The translations under genes and the position numbers were made by a program. This document shows positions 30,923 through 39,587 of a stretch of 64,000 nucleotides of DNA, in pieces. The notes beneath the pieces are model-generated. The model was not told the origin of the DNA, did not search any database, and saw nothing but the letters and a program-made list of their open reading frames with translations. Position 1 is the stretch's first letter. The number at the start of each line of letters is the position of its first letter. Origin of the DNA: Rhodospirillales bacterium (GTDB lineage: Bacteria > Pseudomonadota > Alphaproteobacteria > JAJFIK01); contig JAJFIK010000065.1 of the NCBI GenBank assembly GCA_021775005.1, forward strand, positions 1-64,000, read 5' to 3'.

Positions 30923-30930
30923 CCGGCGAT
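30899..30930 (-). terminator. Minus-strand intrinsic terminator overlapping the end of tetR
   Basis: ATCGCCGG (30904-30911) and CCGGCGAT (30923-30930) form an 8-bp perfect stem with an 11-base loop. On the minus strand it is followed by six T (the A-run at 30899-30904). It would end transcripts coming leftward from tsaD, and may hold tetR mRNA ends on the plus strand. Confidence 0.55.
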
Positions 30931-31014
30931 CCAAAAATGTTATATATGTCAGTTACTTAGAAATAATTTAACACCTTTTTGGCGGGCAATCTGTGGCCAA
31001 TGTCACAAAAATCG

Positions 31015-31047
31015 AATGAACAGTAAATAAAATCAATATTGTTCATT
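31015..31047. promoter_or_regulatory. Inverted repeat AATGAACA/TGTTCATT before the 30-residue peptide gene
   Basis: Perfect 8-bp arms at 31015-31022 and 31040-31047 with 17 bases between. A further TGTTCAA follows a few bases downstream. The half-site resembles that in front of the tetR gene. The surrounding 30931-31080 stretch is AT-rich and promoter-like. Confidence 0.4.
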
Positions 31048-31166
31048 GTTTTATGTTCAACCTCCTCCTATATTCAAATTCATCAGGCGGACGCATTGCC
31101 CGCCAAGTGCATCCTGAGCCCCCGCTTTATCGTGGACCCAAGGCTGCCCAGTCGAAAGGCAAGACT

Positions 31167-31259
31167 ATGGCTTACAGAATTACGACCTTTTTGGCCGGCA
31201 CGTCACTGGCAGTTTTTGCGGTGGCAGTGGTTTTTGAAGCGGCGTTTTACGCAATTTAA
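31167..31259 (+). CDS. Putative 30-residue single-helix membrane peptide
   Basis: MAYRITTFLAG, then a strongly hydrophobic run and a final AAFYAI: a short basic start and one transmembrane helix reaching the C-terminus. GAAAGG lies 8-9 bases before the ATG. The frame extends upstream to 31053, but that part has no good ribosome site and unremarkable composition. It lies between the operator-like repeat at 31015 and the nested hairpin at 31266. Such peptides are easily missed; translation is not proven. Confidence 0.4.
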   Translation: MAYRITTFLAGTSLAVFAVAVVFEAAFYAI

Positions 31260-31265
31260 TTAGTT

Positions 31266-31334
31266 CCCGGGCTGCCCGCTTGTCTCTCACCTCCCACCCT
31301 TGAGAGACATGAAGCCCCTCTAGGGCGGCCCGGG
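31266..31334. repeat. Nested inverted repeat (RNA structure) after the small peptide gene
   Basis: The outer arms CCCGGGCTGCCC (31266-31277) and GGGCGGCCCGGG (31323-31334) pair over 12 positions with one G-T pair. Inside, GTCTCTCA (31282-31289) and TGAGAGAC (31301-31308) pair perfectly over 8. No T-run follows on either strand, so it is not a standard terminator. Confidence 0.65.
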
Positions 31335-31350
31335 CCATCGTTTACATCCC

Positions 31351-32415
31351 TTAGGTCGCTTTGAGCTCCGTCAACGGCCACCGGGCTCTCGGCGGGGCAT
31401 CGAGCCGCTCTCCACCTCCCTCCGAACCCTCCTGGGAGAGCCGCTCAAGCCCCGCCCAGGCGATCATCGCTCCATTATCAGTACAAAGACGCGGCGGCGG
31501 CACAAAAAGGGCGGCCCCTCTCGCCTCGCAAAGCTCACCAAACCGCGCCCGAAGGGCTTGGTTGGCGGCAACCCCCCCCGCCACAACTAGCTGCATCGGC
31601 GCATCGGCAAAGCGCGCGGTAAATTTATCGAATGCGCGCGCGGTCCGGTCCAGCAAGCTCGCGGACACCGCCGCCTGAAACGAGGCACAAAGATCTGAGA
31701 CATCTTGCGGGCTTAATGTGCCAGCCTGCTCTGCTGCACGGCGCACCGCGGTCTTTAGTCCCGAAAAAGAAAAGTCGCAATTGCTCCGGCCCTTGAGCGG
31801 CGCGGGCAGTAAAAAGCGCCGCGGGTCCCCCCTCTCGGCGACGGCCTCAACCGCCGGCCCGCCGGGAAAGCCAAGGCCCAATAGTTTCGCCGTCTTGTCA
31901 AAGGCCTCACCTACGGCGTCATCAATGGTGGAGCCCAGAACCTCATAGCGGCCAACCCCTGCCACATTGATAAGCTGGCAATGCCCGCCAGACACCAAAA
32001 GCAGCAGGTAGGGAAACGCGACCGCTTCGGTGAGGCGCACACTTAAGGCATGGCCCTCAAGATGATTGATGGGGACAAAGGGTTTGCCTGCTGCGGCCGC
32101 CAGGCCCTTGGCAGTCATCAGCCCGACAATGACCCCGCCGATAAGACCGGGCCCCGCTGTCGCTGCCACACCGTCCACGTCTTTGAGCGCAATCCCTGCC
32201 ACCGACAATGCCTCGCCAACAATGGCGTCGAGCCGCTCGATATGGGCGCGGGCTGCGATCTCCGGCACCACGCCACCATAGGGCGCATGTTCGTCGAACT
32301 GGCTGAATACGATGTTGGAAAGAATGTCGGCGGGCCCGCCAGCACTGCCGCGCACCACCGCAGCGGCGGTTTCATCGCAGCTCGTCTCAATGCCTAAGAT
32401 GGTCATGCGATTCAT
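31351..32415 (-). CDS. tsaD: tRNA N6-threonylcarbamoyladenosine transferase
   Basis: 354 residues. With TsaB and TsaE it places the threonylcarbamoyl group on A37 of ANN-decoding tRNAs. Diagnostic motifs are [18 protein letters not shown], the metal-binding [14 protein letters not shown] (HxxxH), [12 protein letters not shown] and [17 protein letters not shown]. An ATG at 32406 is an equally good start. Divergent from hemC, an arrangement conserved in alphaproteobacteria; gpsA usually follows directly but here the tetR and peptide genes separate them. Confidence 0.97.
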   Translation of the reverse strand: MNRMTILGIETSCDETAAAVVRGSAGGPADILSNIVFSQFDEHAPYGGVVPEIAARAHIERLDAIVGEALSVAGIALKDVDGVAATAGPGLIGGVIVGLMTAKGLAAAAGKPFVPINHLEGHALSVRLTEAVAFPYLLLLVSGGHCQLINVAGVGRYEVLGSTIDDAVGEAFDKTAKLLGLGFPGGPAVEAVAERGDPRRFLLPAPLKGRSNCDFSFSGLKTAVRRAAEQAGTLSPQDVSDLCASFQAAVSASLLDRTARAFDKFTARFADAPMQLVVAGGVAANQALRARFGELCEARGAALFVPPPRLCTDNGAMIAWAGLERLSQEGSEGGGERLDAPPRARWPLTELKAT

Positions 32416-32508
32416 GGCCGCTGCTTGCCTCGCTCGACAGAGCCCTCAAACCCGGCTAATCCAAGCGGGAACTCTTTGTACAAGCGATTTAGCTCTCGCA
32501 GGCCCTCA

Positions 32509-33444
32509 ATGCAATCACCCGTTCGCATCGGAACGCGGCGTAGTCCTCTTGCCTTGGTGCAAGCTCACATCGTGGCGGCGGCGCTTCAGGCGCAGGGCGC
32601 GTGCGACACAGAAATTGTGCCAATGACGACCAGCGGCGACCGGATTCAAGATCGCGCGCTGATTGAGGCGGGGGGCAAAGGGCTTTTCACCAAAGAAATT
32701 GAAGATGCGCTTTTGACAGATGCCATCGACGTGGCGGTTCATTCCATGAAGGATATGCCTACCACTTTGCCTGATGGGCTGGTTATTGGCGCCATGCTAC
32801 CCCGCGAAGATCCACGTGATGCCTGGCTCAGCCCGGTGGCGGCGCGCTTTGAGGACCTGCCTCAGGGCGCGAATGTCGGTACCGCGTCGCTGCGGCGTCA
32901 GGCACAAGTGTTGGCAGCGCGCCCGGATCTTAAGGTCTCGGTCTTGCGCGGCAACATAGGCACACGGCTTGAAAAACTGGCGCGCGGCGAGGTGGATGGC
33001 ACATTACTAGCGTTGGCGGGCCTCAAACGCCTTGGCTTTGAAGACCATGCAACTTGTGTATTGGAACCTGATGAAATGCTGCCTGCTGTGGCGCAAGGGG
33101 CTATCGGGTTGGAGATTCGCAAAGGCGATGGGGCGACGGCAGCAATAATCGCCCCCCTTCAGGACCTGGCGACAATGCGGGCCGTAGATGCCGAACGGGC
33201 CTTTTTGCGCGTTCTTGACGGCTCCTGCCGTACGCCCATTGCCGCCCTTGCCAGCATCGATTCTGAAGACATGCTCACGCTTAACGGGAAGGTCCTTTCC
33301 CCAGACGGCAAAACCATCTATGAAATCCGCCGGTTTGGTGCTTCCCAATTGGCGGAAGATATCGGCCATGATGCCGGGACAGCCCTTCGAGCGGAGGCAG
33401 GTGAAGCCTTCTTCAAAGCGCTAGCGACTGCCCTGGAACAGTAA
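32509..33444 (+). CDS. hemC: Hydroxymethylbilane synthase (porphobilinogen deaminase)
   Basis: 311 residues from the ATG at 32509; the open frame begins at 32425 but the family starts at VRIGTRRSPLALVQA. It joins four porphobilinogens into hydroxymethylbilane. Visible are FTKEIEDALL, VHSMKDMPTTLPDGL with the catalytic Asp region, TASLRRQAQVLAARPDL, and the cofactor-binding Cys in VLDGSCRTPIAAL. First gene of hemC-hemD-Mic60-hemY. Confidence 0.97.
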   Translation: MQSPVRIGTRRSPLALVQAHIVAAALQAQGACDTEIVPMTTSGDRIQDRALIEAGGKGLFTKEIEDALLTDAIDVAVHSMKDMPTTLPDGLVIGAMLPREDPRDAWLSPVAARFEDLPQGANVGTASLRRQAQVLAARPDLKVSVLRGNIGTRLEKLARGEVDGTLLALAGLKRLGFEDHATCVLEPDEMLPAVAQGAIGLEIRKGDGATAAIIAPLQDLATMRAVDAERAFLRVLDGSCRTPIAALASIDSEDMLTLNGKVLSPDGKTIYEIRRFGASQLAEDIGHDAGTALRAEAGEAFFKALATALEQ

Positions 33445-33466
33445 CTGAAGAGTTGGGGACAATAAA

Positions 33467-34198
33467 TTGCGGGTTTTGGTAACACGAGCAGAGAGCGATG
33501 CGCCGCCACTGACCAAGCGTCTTGAGGTGATCGGGTGCACAGCCCTATTGGCACCCATGATGGAAATCGAACACATTACAGATCCGTTTGATCCCGACCC
33601 CTGCCAAGCGGTGATCACCAGCAGTGGAAATGGTATTCGTGCTCTCGCGGATTCGACGGACAAACGGGACTTTCTTTTGTTTGTGGTCGGGCCGCAATCT
33701 GCCCGACTTGCAGAGTCCCTTGGTTTTACGAATCTCAAAGTTGCGGCCGGTTCGGGCAAGGCACTTGTTGGGTTCATCCACCGTACCATCAAGCCGACAG
33801 ATAAGCCTTTGGTGTATTTCCGCAGCGATGTGGTGCAAGTCCCCATCGGTCGCGAGTTGAAAAAAAGCGGTTTCAGGACAATCCCGCGTCTTGCCTATGA
33901 GACCAAACCGACGAAAACTTTTCCTGACAATGTGTTGGAAGAATTTGCCAAACCTACGCCGCCGGAAGTAGCAGTGTTCATGTCAATTCGCACTTACCGC
34001 CTATTCAGTAATGCCGTGGAAAAATGCGGCCTTGGCGACAAAACGAAATCCATGACCGCAATTGCCATTTCCAACGCGGTGGCTGATTTCGTGCGTGAGC
34101 GTCATTGGAAGAACGTGATTACGGCAAAAGAGACATCGGCGGCGTCCATCGTTGATTCCATTGCGGCGCTCAAAACTGCGGCTGACGCGGGTAGTTAA
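33467..34198 (+). CDS. hemD: Uroporphyrinogen-III synthase
   Basis: 243 residues from a TTG start at 33467 with TTGGGGA 7 bases upstream. It closes and inverts ring D of hydroxymethylbilane. Sequence conservation in this family is low; recognisable parts are RVLVTRAESDAPPLTKRLE, AVITSSGNGIRAL, FVVGPQSARLAESLGF and VMSIRTYRLFSNAV-like positions near residue 165-175. Position after hemC supports the assignment. Directly upstream of the mitofilin gene. Confidence 0.9.
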   Translation: MRVLVTRAESDAPPLTKRLEVIGCTALLAPMMEIEHITDPFDPDPCQAVITSSGNGIRALADSTDKRDFLLFVVGPQSARLAESLGFTNLKVAAGSGKALVGFIHRTIKPTDKPLVYFRSDVVQVPIGRELKKSGFRTIPRLAYETKPTKTFPDNVLEEFAKPTPPEVAVFMSIRTYRLFSNAVEKCGLGDKTKSMTAIAISNAVADFVRERHWKNVITAKETSAASIVDSIAALKTAADAGS

Positions 34199-34276
34199 TT
34201 TGCCCTTGCGAACCCTTTGGTGATGAACTGGCGGTACTTTGGCGGGCAGAAATCCTTAACAAGGGGTGTATGACTA

Positions 34277-35599
34277 ATGACCGACGAACCGGATGACGGC
34301 AAAGCTACCAAGCCAACGCCAGAAGCTACGACCCCCGCGCCCAAGGCATCCGCAAAGACAAGCGCAAAATCGAAATCCAAGCCTGTCGCAAAGGCAGCTC
34401 CAAAGCGCGCGGTGCCGAAAAAACCTGCAACTGAATCCAGCGCAAGCAGGACGGCGGTAAATGCAACGCCGAAGCCCGAAGCTTCAAGCGCACCAAAGCC
34501 GTCAGCCAAAACACCAGAGGCCCCATCAAAAGACCGCCATCAAGGCGAAACGCTTGTGACGCGTGCCTGGCCCGGGCTTGTCGCCGGGGTCGTCGGCGCG
34601 ATTGTCATTATTATCATATCTGGATTGTTGGGATTTGGGTCTGGCACGGGTGCCTTGCGGGCGGACCTCGACACGCTCAATCAGGAAACCGAGCGCTTGG
34701 CGCTGGCGGGCGGAGATGTTGAAGCCATCGGCCGATTGCAAGTGCGCCTTGACGGCATGGAGGAAGACTTACGCGCCCTCAATGCAGGCGTGGCGCGTTC
34801 CGCAGATTTAGTCGCGACAGAAACTGCAGTGCAAGATGCACGGGAGCGGCTGGCGGTTTTGGAAAATGGCGGTGCGCGCAGCGGCGGCGGCGGCGGCGGC
34901 CTAAGTGCCATCACCGCGTCGGTTGTGGCCATTGATGGCCGTCTTGCCGCCTTGAGCGGCCGGGTCAATGCCCTTGAAGCGGTTACCCCCTCGGACTTAC
35001 AGGCCCGCCTCAATGCGCTTGTGGCGGGAACAGACTTCGCCGCGCTTGAAGCCCGGGTCGGCATAATTGAAGACGATCAATTGGCGCAAGATATGCGACG
35101 GGCGGCGCTTGCCCTCGCATTGGCTCAACTCAGCCGCTCAACCCAAGGGTCTGGTCCCTTTGCAGCAGAGCTTGAAGCGGTGGCAGCCCTTCGCCCCACC
35201 GATCCTTACGTGGCGCAGTTACGCCCATCTGCGCAGAGCGGCGTTCCAACCCAAGCCATGCTGGCGAGCGAATTTAATGCCGTGCGTCGCCGGGTTATCG
35301 CCGCCGACCGCGCTGCGCAATATGATGGCTTCTTATCCGGCGTGTGGCACTGGTTTTCTGGACTGATAACGTTTCAGCGTACCGGCCAAATCGAAGGTAA
35401 TTCGGTGGATGCTGTTTTGGCGCGGGCGAACCTGCGCCTACAAGAAGACAATCTGCCTGCCGTCGTTGGGGAAATGGCGAGCTTGCCCGAAGCGGTGAGA
35501 GAACCCGCCAATGCCTGGCTGACAATGGCCGCCGCCCGTGTTTCACTTGACCGGTTGATTGCTGCGCTATCGACCGAGGTTATCGGAGAACTGGAGTAA
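34277..35599 (+). CDS. Bacterial Mic60 / mitofilin homologue
   Basis: 440 residues. Residues 1-90 are Lys/Pro/Ala rich and disordered (cytoplasmic). One transmembrane helix follows at about 97-120 (LVAGVVGAIVIIIISGLLGFG). The next 150 residues are coiled-coil (LNQETERLALAGGDVEAIGRLQVRLDGMEEDLRALNAG). The C-terminal signature FLSGVWHWFSGLITFQRT...VDAVLARANLRLQEDNLPAVVGEM is the mitofilin domain. In mitochondria Mic60 shapes crista junctions; alphaproteobacterial homologues bind the BamA/Omp85 system and shape intracytoplasmic membranes. Location between hemD and hemY is the known alphaproteobacterial position. Confidence 0.9.
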   Translation: MTDEPDDGKATKPTPEATTPAPKASAKTSAKSKSKPVAKAAPKRAVPKKPATESSASRTAVNATPKPEASSAPKPSAKTPEAPSKDRHQGETLVTRAWPGLVAGVVGAIVIIIISGLLGFGSGTGALRADLDTLNQETERLALAGGDVEAIGRLQVRLDGMEEDLRALNAGVARSADLVATETAVQDARERLAVLENGGARSGGGGGGLSAITASVVAIDGRLAALSGRVNALEAVTPSDLQARLNALVAGTDFAALEARVGIIEDDQLAQDMRRAALALALAQLSRSTQGSGPFAAELEAVAALRPTDPYVAQLRPSAQSGVPTQAMLASEFNAVRRRVIAADRAAQYDGFLSGVWHWFSGLITFQRTGQIEGNSVDAVLARANLRLQEDNLPAVVGEMASLPEAVREPANAWLTMAAARVSLDRLIAALSTEVIGELE

Positions 35600-35608
35600 G
35601 AGCCGCTC

Positions 35609-37192
35609 ATGATCCGCGCCTTGTGGGTGTTTACAATTGCAATGCTTCTGGGAGCAGCCGTTGTGTGGCTGGTCGATGTACCGGGCTATGCGGTTGTGGA
35701 CTGGCGCGGCTATCGCATTGAAACCAACGCATCATTGGCCCTGGTCCTGTTGCTTGGCATTGGCTATGGGCTTTACCTCGTGATTCGCTTTGTTCATTGG
35801 ATCGGTAGTGGCCCAAAGGCGTGGCGGCGTTTTTTCGCCCGGCTGCGCAATCAACGCGGGATGGGGGCCTTGGCTCAGGGCCTGGCCGCAGCGGCCGCTG
35901 GCGATACTGTTGAAGCGGGCAAGGCAGCAGCAAAGGCAGAGCGTCTTGTTGTGAAGGGCCCGCTTCCGGCCATCCTCGCCCTTGAAGCGGCAATCTTGTC
36001 ACAGAACGAAACCGACATTCAGGCCCAAGCGGCCGCGCTGACCAATGAGTCTCAAACGGCGCTGTTGGGATGGCGCGCACTCTACAATTTGGCGCAGGCT
36101 CATGGTGAGGACGCGCGCGCTACCGCTTGCGCTGAAGCCGCCTTTGGGCTCAGTGCAGGCGTTGGCTGGGCGGCTGAGGCCTTAATCGCCGACGCCTTGT
36201 CTGAAAAAGCCATTGATCGCGCCACCGCATCCCTTGATCGGGCTGATCGGGGCAAGGCGTTCCCCGCTGATCGGGTTCGAACCTTGCGTGCCTGTATCCT
36301 CACGGCGCAGGGGCGGCATGCCTTTGCCAGTGGTGATTTTGGCGTTGCGCGCGGCGCGCTGCGCAAGGCCACTACCCTTGTCCCCGGATTTACGCCCGCC
36401 GCCATTACCCGTGCGACGCTGCATTTTGAAACCGGCAAAGCAAAGCGTGCGGAAGAAATTATTCTTGAGGCCTGGCCACAGGGCCCTCATCCGGCTTTGG
36501 GACGGACCTATCTGAAATCGATTCGATCAACAGATGATGATGATCAGAAAAAGCTCCGCGCTTTGACGAACTTAAACGAACGCCATGTGGAGAGCCGGCT
36601 GCTTATCGCGACGGCAGCGCTTGATGCTGGCCAATACGTTGCGGCGCGGGAAGCGCTAAAAGAATTGCTCCTTACGGGGCGCACCGCGCGGGCCTGCGCT
36701 TTGATGGCGCGGCTGGCGCTGGCGGAACACAATGACCGTACAAGCGCCGATGATTGGATTGCTAAAGGGCTGGAGGCGCCGCGTGACAATGTTTGGGAGT
36801 GCGAAGGCTGCGGCCACGCTCAACTTGAATGGAGCGCGAGCTGCCCTCGATGCGGCAGCGTTGGGCGCGCGGTCTGGTTCACCCACCGCAGTCATGAGAA
36901 CGGCGATTTAATGCCCGACGGGGCCGAAGCCAGCACCCTTGTCTCGCCAGAAGATATTCTGCGCAGTCACGTGGACAGGTTGGCGGAGGACGTCGAATTT
37001 GAAGCTTTGCCCGCGCTCGAGGCGTCGCAAGAACGTGAAGCGCCCAGAACTGAGCGGCCTCTTGAAGAAGCGGTGCCCGCGGAGGATGCTGAACGCCTCC
37101 CCCGCCAGCCAGATGATCCCGGGGCCGCGGGGCGGGCTGAAAAAACGGGACCGAAAGGTGACGGTCCCAAGCGTAAGGAGTTCGGTGGGTGA
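35609..37192 (+). CDS. hemY: HemY-type TPR membrane protein of the haem operon
   Basis: 527 residues. Two N-terminal helices (about 5-25 and 40-60) with VDVPGYAVVDWRGYRIETNASLALVLL between them are the HemY_N domain. TPR-like helices fill about 85-380. A C-terminal zinc ribbon VWECEGCGHAQLEWSASCPRCGS (four Cys) is followed by a Glu/Pro rich tail. It is not protoporphyrinogen oxidase; this HemY is an anchored protein of unknown role linked to haem synthesis. It overlaps the next gene by 4 bases. Confidence 0.92.
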   Translation: MIRALWVFTIAMLLGAAVVWLVDVPGYAVVDWRGYRIETNASLALVLLLGIGYGLYLVIRFVHWIGSGPKAWRRFFARLRNQRGMGALAQGLAAAAAGDTVEAGKAAAKAERLVVKGPLPAILALEAAILSQNETDIQAQAAALTNESQTALLGWRALYNLAQAHGEDARATACAEAAFGLSAGVGWAAEALIADALSEKAIDRATASLDRADRGKAFPADRVRTLRACILTAQGRHAFASGDFGVARGALRKATTLVPGFTPAAITRATLHFETGKAKRAEEIILEAWPQGPHPALGRTYLKSIRSTDDDDQKKLRALTNLNERHVESRLLIATAALDAGQYVAAREALKELLLTGRTARACALMARLALAEHNDRTSADDWIAKGLEAPRDNVWECEGCGHAQLEWSASCPRCGSVGRAVWFTHRSHENGDLMPDGAEASTLVSPEDILRSHVDRLAEDVEFEALPALEASQEREAPRTERPLEEAVPAEDAERLPRQPDDPGAAGRAEKTGPKGDGPKRKEFGG

Positions 37193-38193
37193 TAATCAGA
37201 GTGGCAATGGGCTTTGTGCTCGGCGTTGCCAGTGTCGTGGGTTTGGCGGGCTTGCTTCTTTATGGCGCGCCATTTTCCCATACTCAGGCGGTTGCGCTTT
37301 ATGGCGGCGCACCGGGGCAATATCTCGACTTCCCCGATGGCACCCAGGCCCATTATCGCGACCAAGGCAATCCCGATGGGCCGCCAGTGGTCCTGCTCCA
37401 TGGCTCGGGGTCCTCGCTGCATACTTGGGAAGCGTGGGTTGATGTCCTTGGGGATCGCTATCGCATGATCTCATTAGATCTCCCCGGTCACGGGCTGACC
37501 GGGCGCACCGTGCGGGCGGAATATAACCGCCTCGGCATGACCAATTTTGTGCTGCGCTTTGCCCATGAACTTGATCTCGGTGAATTTGTGCTGGTGGGTC
37601 ACTCCATGGGCGGCAGCGTGGCATGGAACCTGGCGCGCTATCGCCCTTACCGGGTGAGCCATTTGGTGCTGCTGGCCCCATCAGGCATTGGGCGGGTCCC
37701 GCGCGAGCCGCCGCTGGCGTTTCGCCTTGCGGGCAATCCCATCACGCGGCCACTGCTCAATTGGATCGCGCCGCGCTGGCTCATAAAAAGCGCGCTCAAT
37801 GACAGCTTTTATGATGACAGTTTTGTCACGGCTGCGCGCACTGATCGATACTGGAACCTCAATCGCCTTGCAGGCAATCGCGCGGTGACCATGACGCGCT
37901 TTGGTCAGCGCCCGTGGATTGATCTGGCCGACCTTGATACGGGCATCGAAGTACCAACGCTGATCATGTGGGGGGCGGACGATGAGATCGTGCCTTATGA
38001 TCGCTATCGGGTGGAGTGGGACCTGCGCTCAAAATTTGAAGGCGGCCCGGCAGAAAACCCCGTTGAAGTTTTCGCCGCTACCGGGCACATGCTTCATGTG
38101 GAGCGGGCCCAAGAAAGTGCCGCAGTGTTCGACCGCTTTATCCAGGATCACCCGGCCGATATCCCACTTGCAGCGGATCGGGGAAATCCGTAA
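37189..38193 (+). CDS. Membrane-anchored alpha/beta hydrolase
   Basis: 334 residues from a GTG at 37189 with AAGGAG 8 bases upstream, overlapping hemY. One N-terminal helix (about 3-28) serves as signal anchor. The hydrolase fold shows VVLLHGSGSSLHTW (oxyanion), LVGHSMGGSVAWNLA (nucleophile Ser), MWGADDEIVPYDR (Asp) and ATGHMLHVERAQE (His), a complete triad of the epoxide hydrolase/haloperoxidase-like group. The substrate is unknown. Last gene of the hem operon, before a tRNA. Confidence 0.88.
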   Translation: MIIRVAMGFVLGVASVVGLAGLLLYGAPFSHTQAVALYGGAPGQYLDFPDGTQAHYRDQGNPDGPPVVLLHGSGSSLHTWEAWVDVLGDRYRMISLDLPGHGLTGRTVRAEYNRLGMTNFVLRFAHELDLGEFVLVGHSMGGSVAWNLARYRPYRVSHLVLLAPSGIGRVPREPPLAFRLAGNPITRPLLNWIAPRWLIKSALNDSFYDDSFVTAARTDRYWNLNRLAGNRAVTMTRFGQRPWIDLADLDTGIEVPTLIMWGADDEIVPYDRYRVEWDLRSKFEGGPAENPVEVFAATGHMLHVERAQESAAVFDRFIQDHPADIPLAADRGNP

Positions 38194-38214
38194 GGTCCGC
38201 GCCCGCATGGCGGA

Positions 38215-38290
38215 GCCGCTATAGCTCAGTTGGTAGAGCATCGCATTCGTAATGCGGAGGTCGGGTGTTCGAGTCACCCTAGCGGCACCA
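38215..38290 (+). tRNA. tRNA-Thr (anticodon CGT)
   Basis: Cloverleaf read by eye: acceptor GCCGCTA pairs with TAGCGGC over 7 bases; D-arm GCTC..GAGC; anticodon arm TCGCA/TGCGG around loop TTCGTAA, giving CGT (reads ACG, Thr); T-arm GGGTG-TTCGAGT-CACCC; discriminator A and encoded CCA. 76 bases. It decodes only ACG. No copy of its 3' end was seen elsewhere in the window. Confidence 0.96.
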
Positions 38291-38425
38291 CTTTTGTTTC
38301 ACGCCCACTCACTTCGTTCGCAGCTCCAAATGGCGCGCTAGTTGCCCGGCACCCTTTCGGGCGCTTGGTGCACGATGTTTGAAGTTTTCCCCTAAAGCGC
38401 ACCACCCTGCTTCGCAAGATGCCCC

Positions 38426-39556
38426 TTACGGCAGGTCGTTGGCGGTTTCTTCCACCAGATGCTTGGCCACTTCTCGGAATGCGTCCAGGCTTTCCAACCC
38501 GCTCTCCTTGGCCTCTTGAAACACTTTGATCTGACGGCATGCCGAGGTGCCGCGGTCCAAAATCGTGCGCACGTGAAGCAGTTCTTTTTCGCAATCAAGC
38601 GCCTTGGCATCGTCCATCAAAAGCTCAAGCATTTCTTCCATGAGTGATGAAAATGGCATGCATTCCTGACGGCCCAAGTCGATCAGGCTGCCGGAAATGC
38701 CGCTGCGTTGGGCGAGCCAGCGGTTTTCGCGCACCAGCACCCGCGGGTACACACGCCAGCGTTGGTTCAGGCGCTTGAGGCGCACCAGCATGCGCATGAG
38801 ACATTGATAGAACGCGGCGATGCAAAGGGCGTCTTCGACCTTGGTGCAGACATCGGTAATGCGCATCTCCAGCGTGGGAAAGCGTGAGGAGGGGCGCAAG
38901 TCCCACCAGATTTTGGATGAGTCTTCCAAGATGCCGGCGTTGATCAGGTTGCCCACCACGCGCTCGTATTCACTCCAACTTTCGTATTGATCCGGCAGCC
39001 CGGTGCGCGGCATGCCATCAAATACAGTCAAGCGGCACGACTTCATGCCCATCTCATGGCCGCCCCAATAGGGCGACGATGTGGAAAGCGCGAGCATATG
39101 CGGCAGGAAGTAGGACGCTTGGTTCATCAGGTCGATGCGCATGTCGGGGTCTTCAATGCCGACATGCACATGCATGCCGCAGATAAGCATACGCCGGATA
39201 GCGCCTTGCATATCGGTATCAAGATCATCATAGCGTTTGGCCGCGGTGTGATGCTGGCGGTCCCATTGCGCAAAAGGATGCGTGGACGCCGCCATGAGCC
39301 GCATATTATGGGCTTCGGCAATCTTCTTGAGCGTACGGCGATAGGCGATGAGATGCGGACGCGCGTCGGCAGGGTTGGTGCAAACCGGCGTGCCGATCTC
39401 AATCTGGCACTTGAGAAATTCCGGCGTCACATGCTGACCCAGCGCTTCGGTGCATTCTTTGAGAAAATCGTCCGGCGGCTCAGCCACCAGATCAAAGGTC
39501 TCCGGGTCGACCAGCAGATATTCTTCTTCAATGCCTATTGTAAGCGCGGCCTCCAT
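38426..39556 (-). CDS. YbdK-type carboxylate-amine ligase (GCS2 family)
   Basis: 376 residues from the ATG at 39556 (GTG at 39562 possible; GGAGGGGA lies upstream). The N-terminal TIGIEEEYLLVDPETFDL is the signature of the YbdK branch of glutamate-cysteine ligase family 2. Then CQIEIGTPVC, HPFAQW, MHVHVGIEDPDMRIDLMNQ, SSPYWGGHEMGMKSCRL and EMRITDVC. YbdK of E. coli has weak gamma-glutamyl-cysteine ligase activity; the true substrate is uncertain. It is followed on the same strand, towards the upstream side, by the N-formylglutamate amidohydrolase-like gene, a frequent neighbour. Confidence 0.93.
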   Translation of the reverse strand: MEAALTIGIEEEYLLVDPETFDLVAEPPDDFLKECTEALGQHVTPEFLKCQIEIGTPVCTNPADARPHLIAYRRTLKKIAEAHNMRLMAASTHPFAQWDRQHHTAAKRYDDLDTDMQGAIRRMLICGMHVHVGIEDPDMRIDLMNQASYFLPHMLALSTSSPYWGGHEMGMKSCRLTVFDGMPRTGLPDQYESWSEYERVVGNLINAGILEDSSKIWWDLRPSSRFPTLEMRITDVCTKVEDALCIAAFYQCLMRMLVRLKRLNQRWRVYPRVLVRENRWLAQRSGISGSLIDLGRQECMPFSSLMEEMLELLMDDAKALDCEKELLHVRTILDRGTSACRQIKVFQEAKESGLESLDAFREVAKHLVEETANDLP

Positions 39557-39587
39557 GGGCACGTCCCCTCCGTCGCGGTGTCAGTGA

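Noticed and set aside
35609-37192. Protoporphyrinogen oxidase (other meaning of hemY)
   Set aside because: No FAD-binding motif; two helices, TPR and a zinc ribbon match the HemY_N family of proteobacteria.
38215-38290. tRNA-Thr as attachment site of an island
   Set aside because: No copy of the tRNA 3' end and no integrase gene appear in the window, and the genes after it are ordinary core genes.
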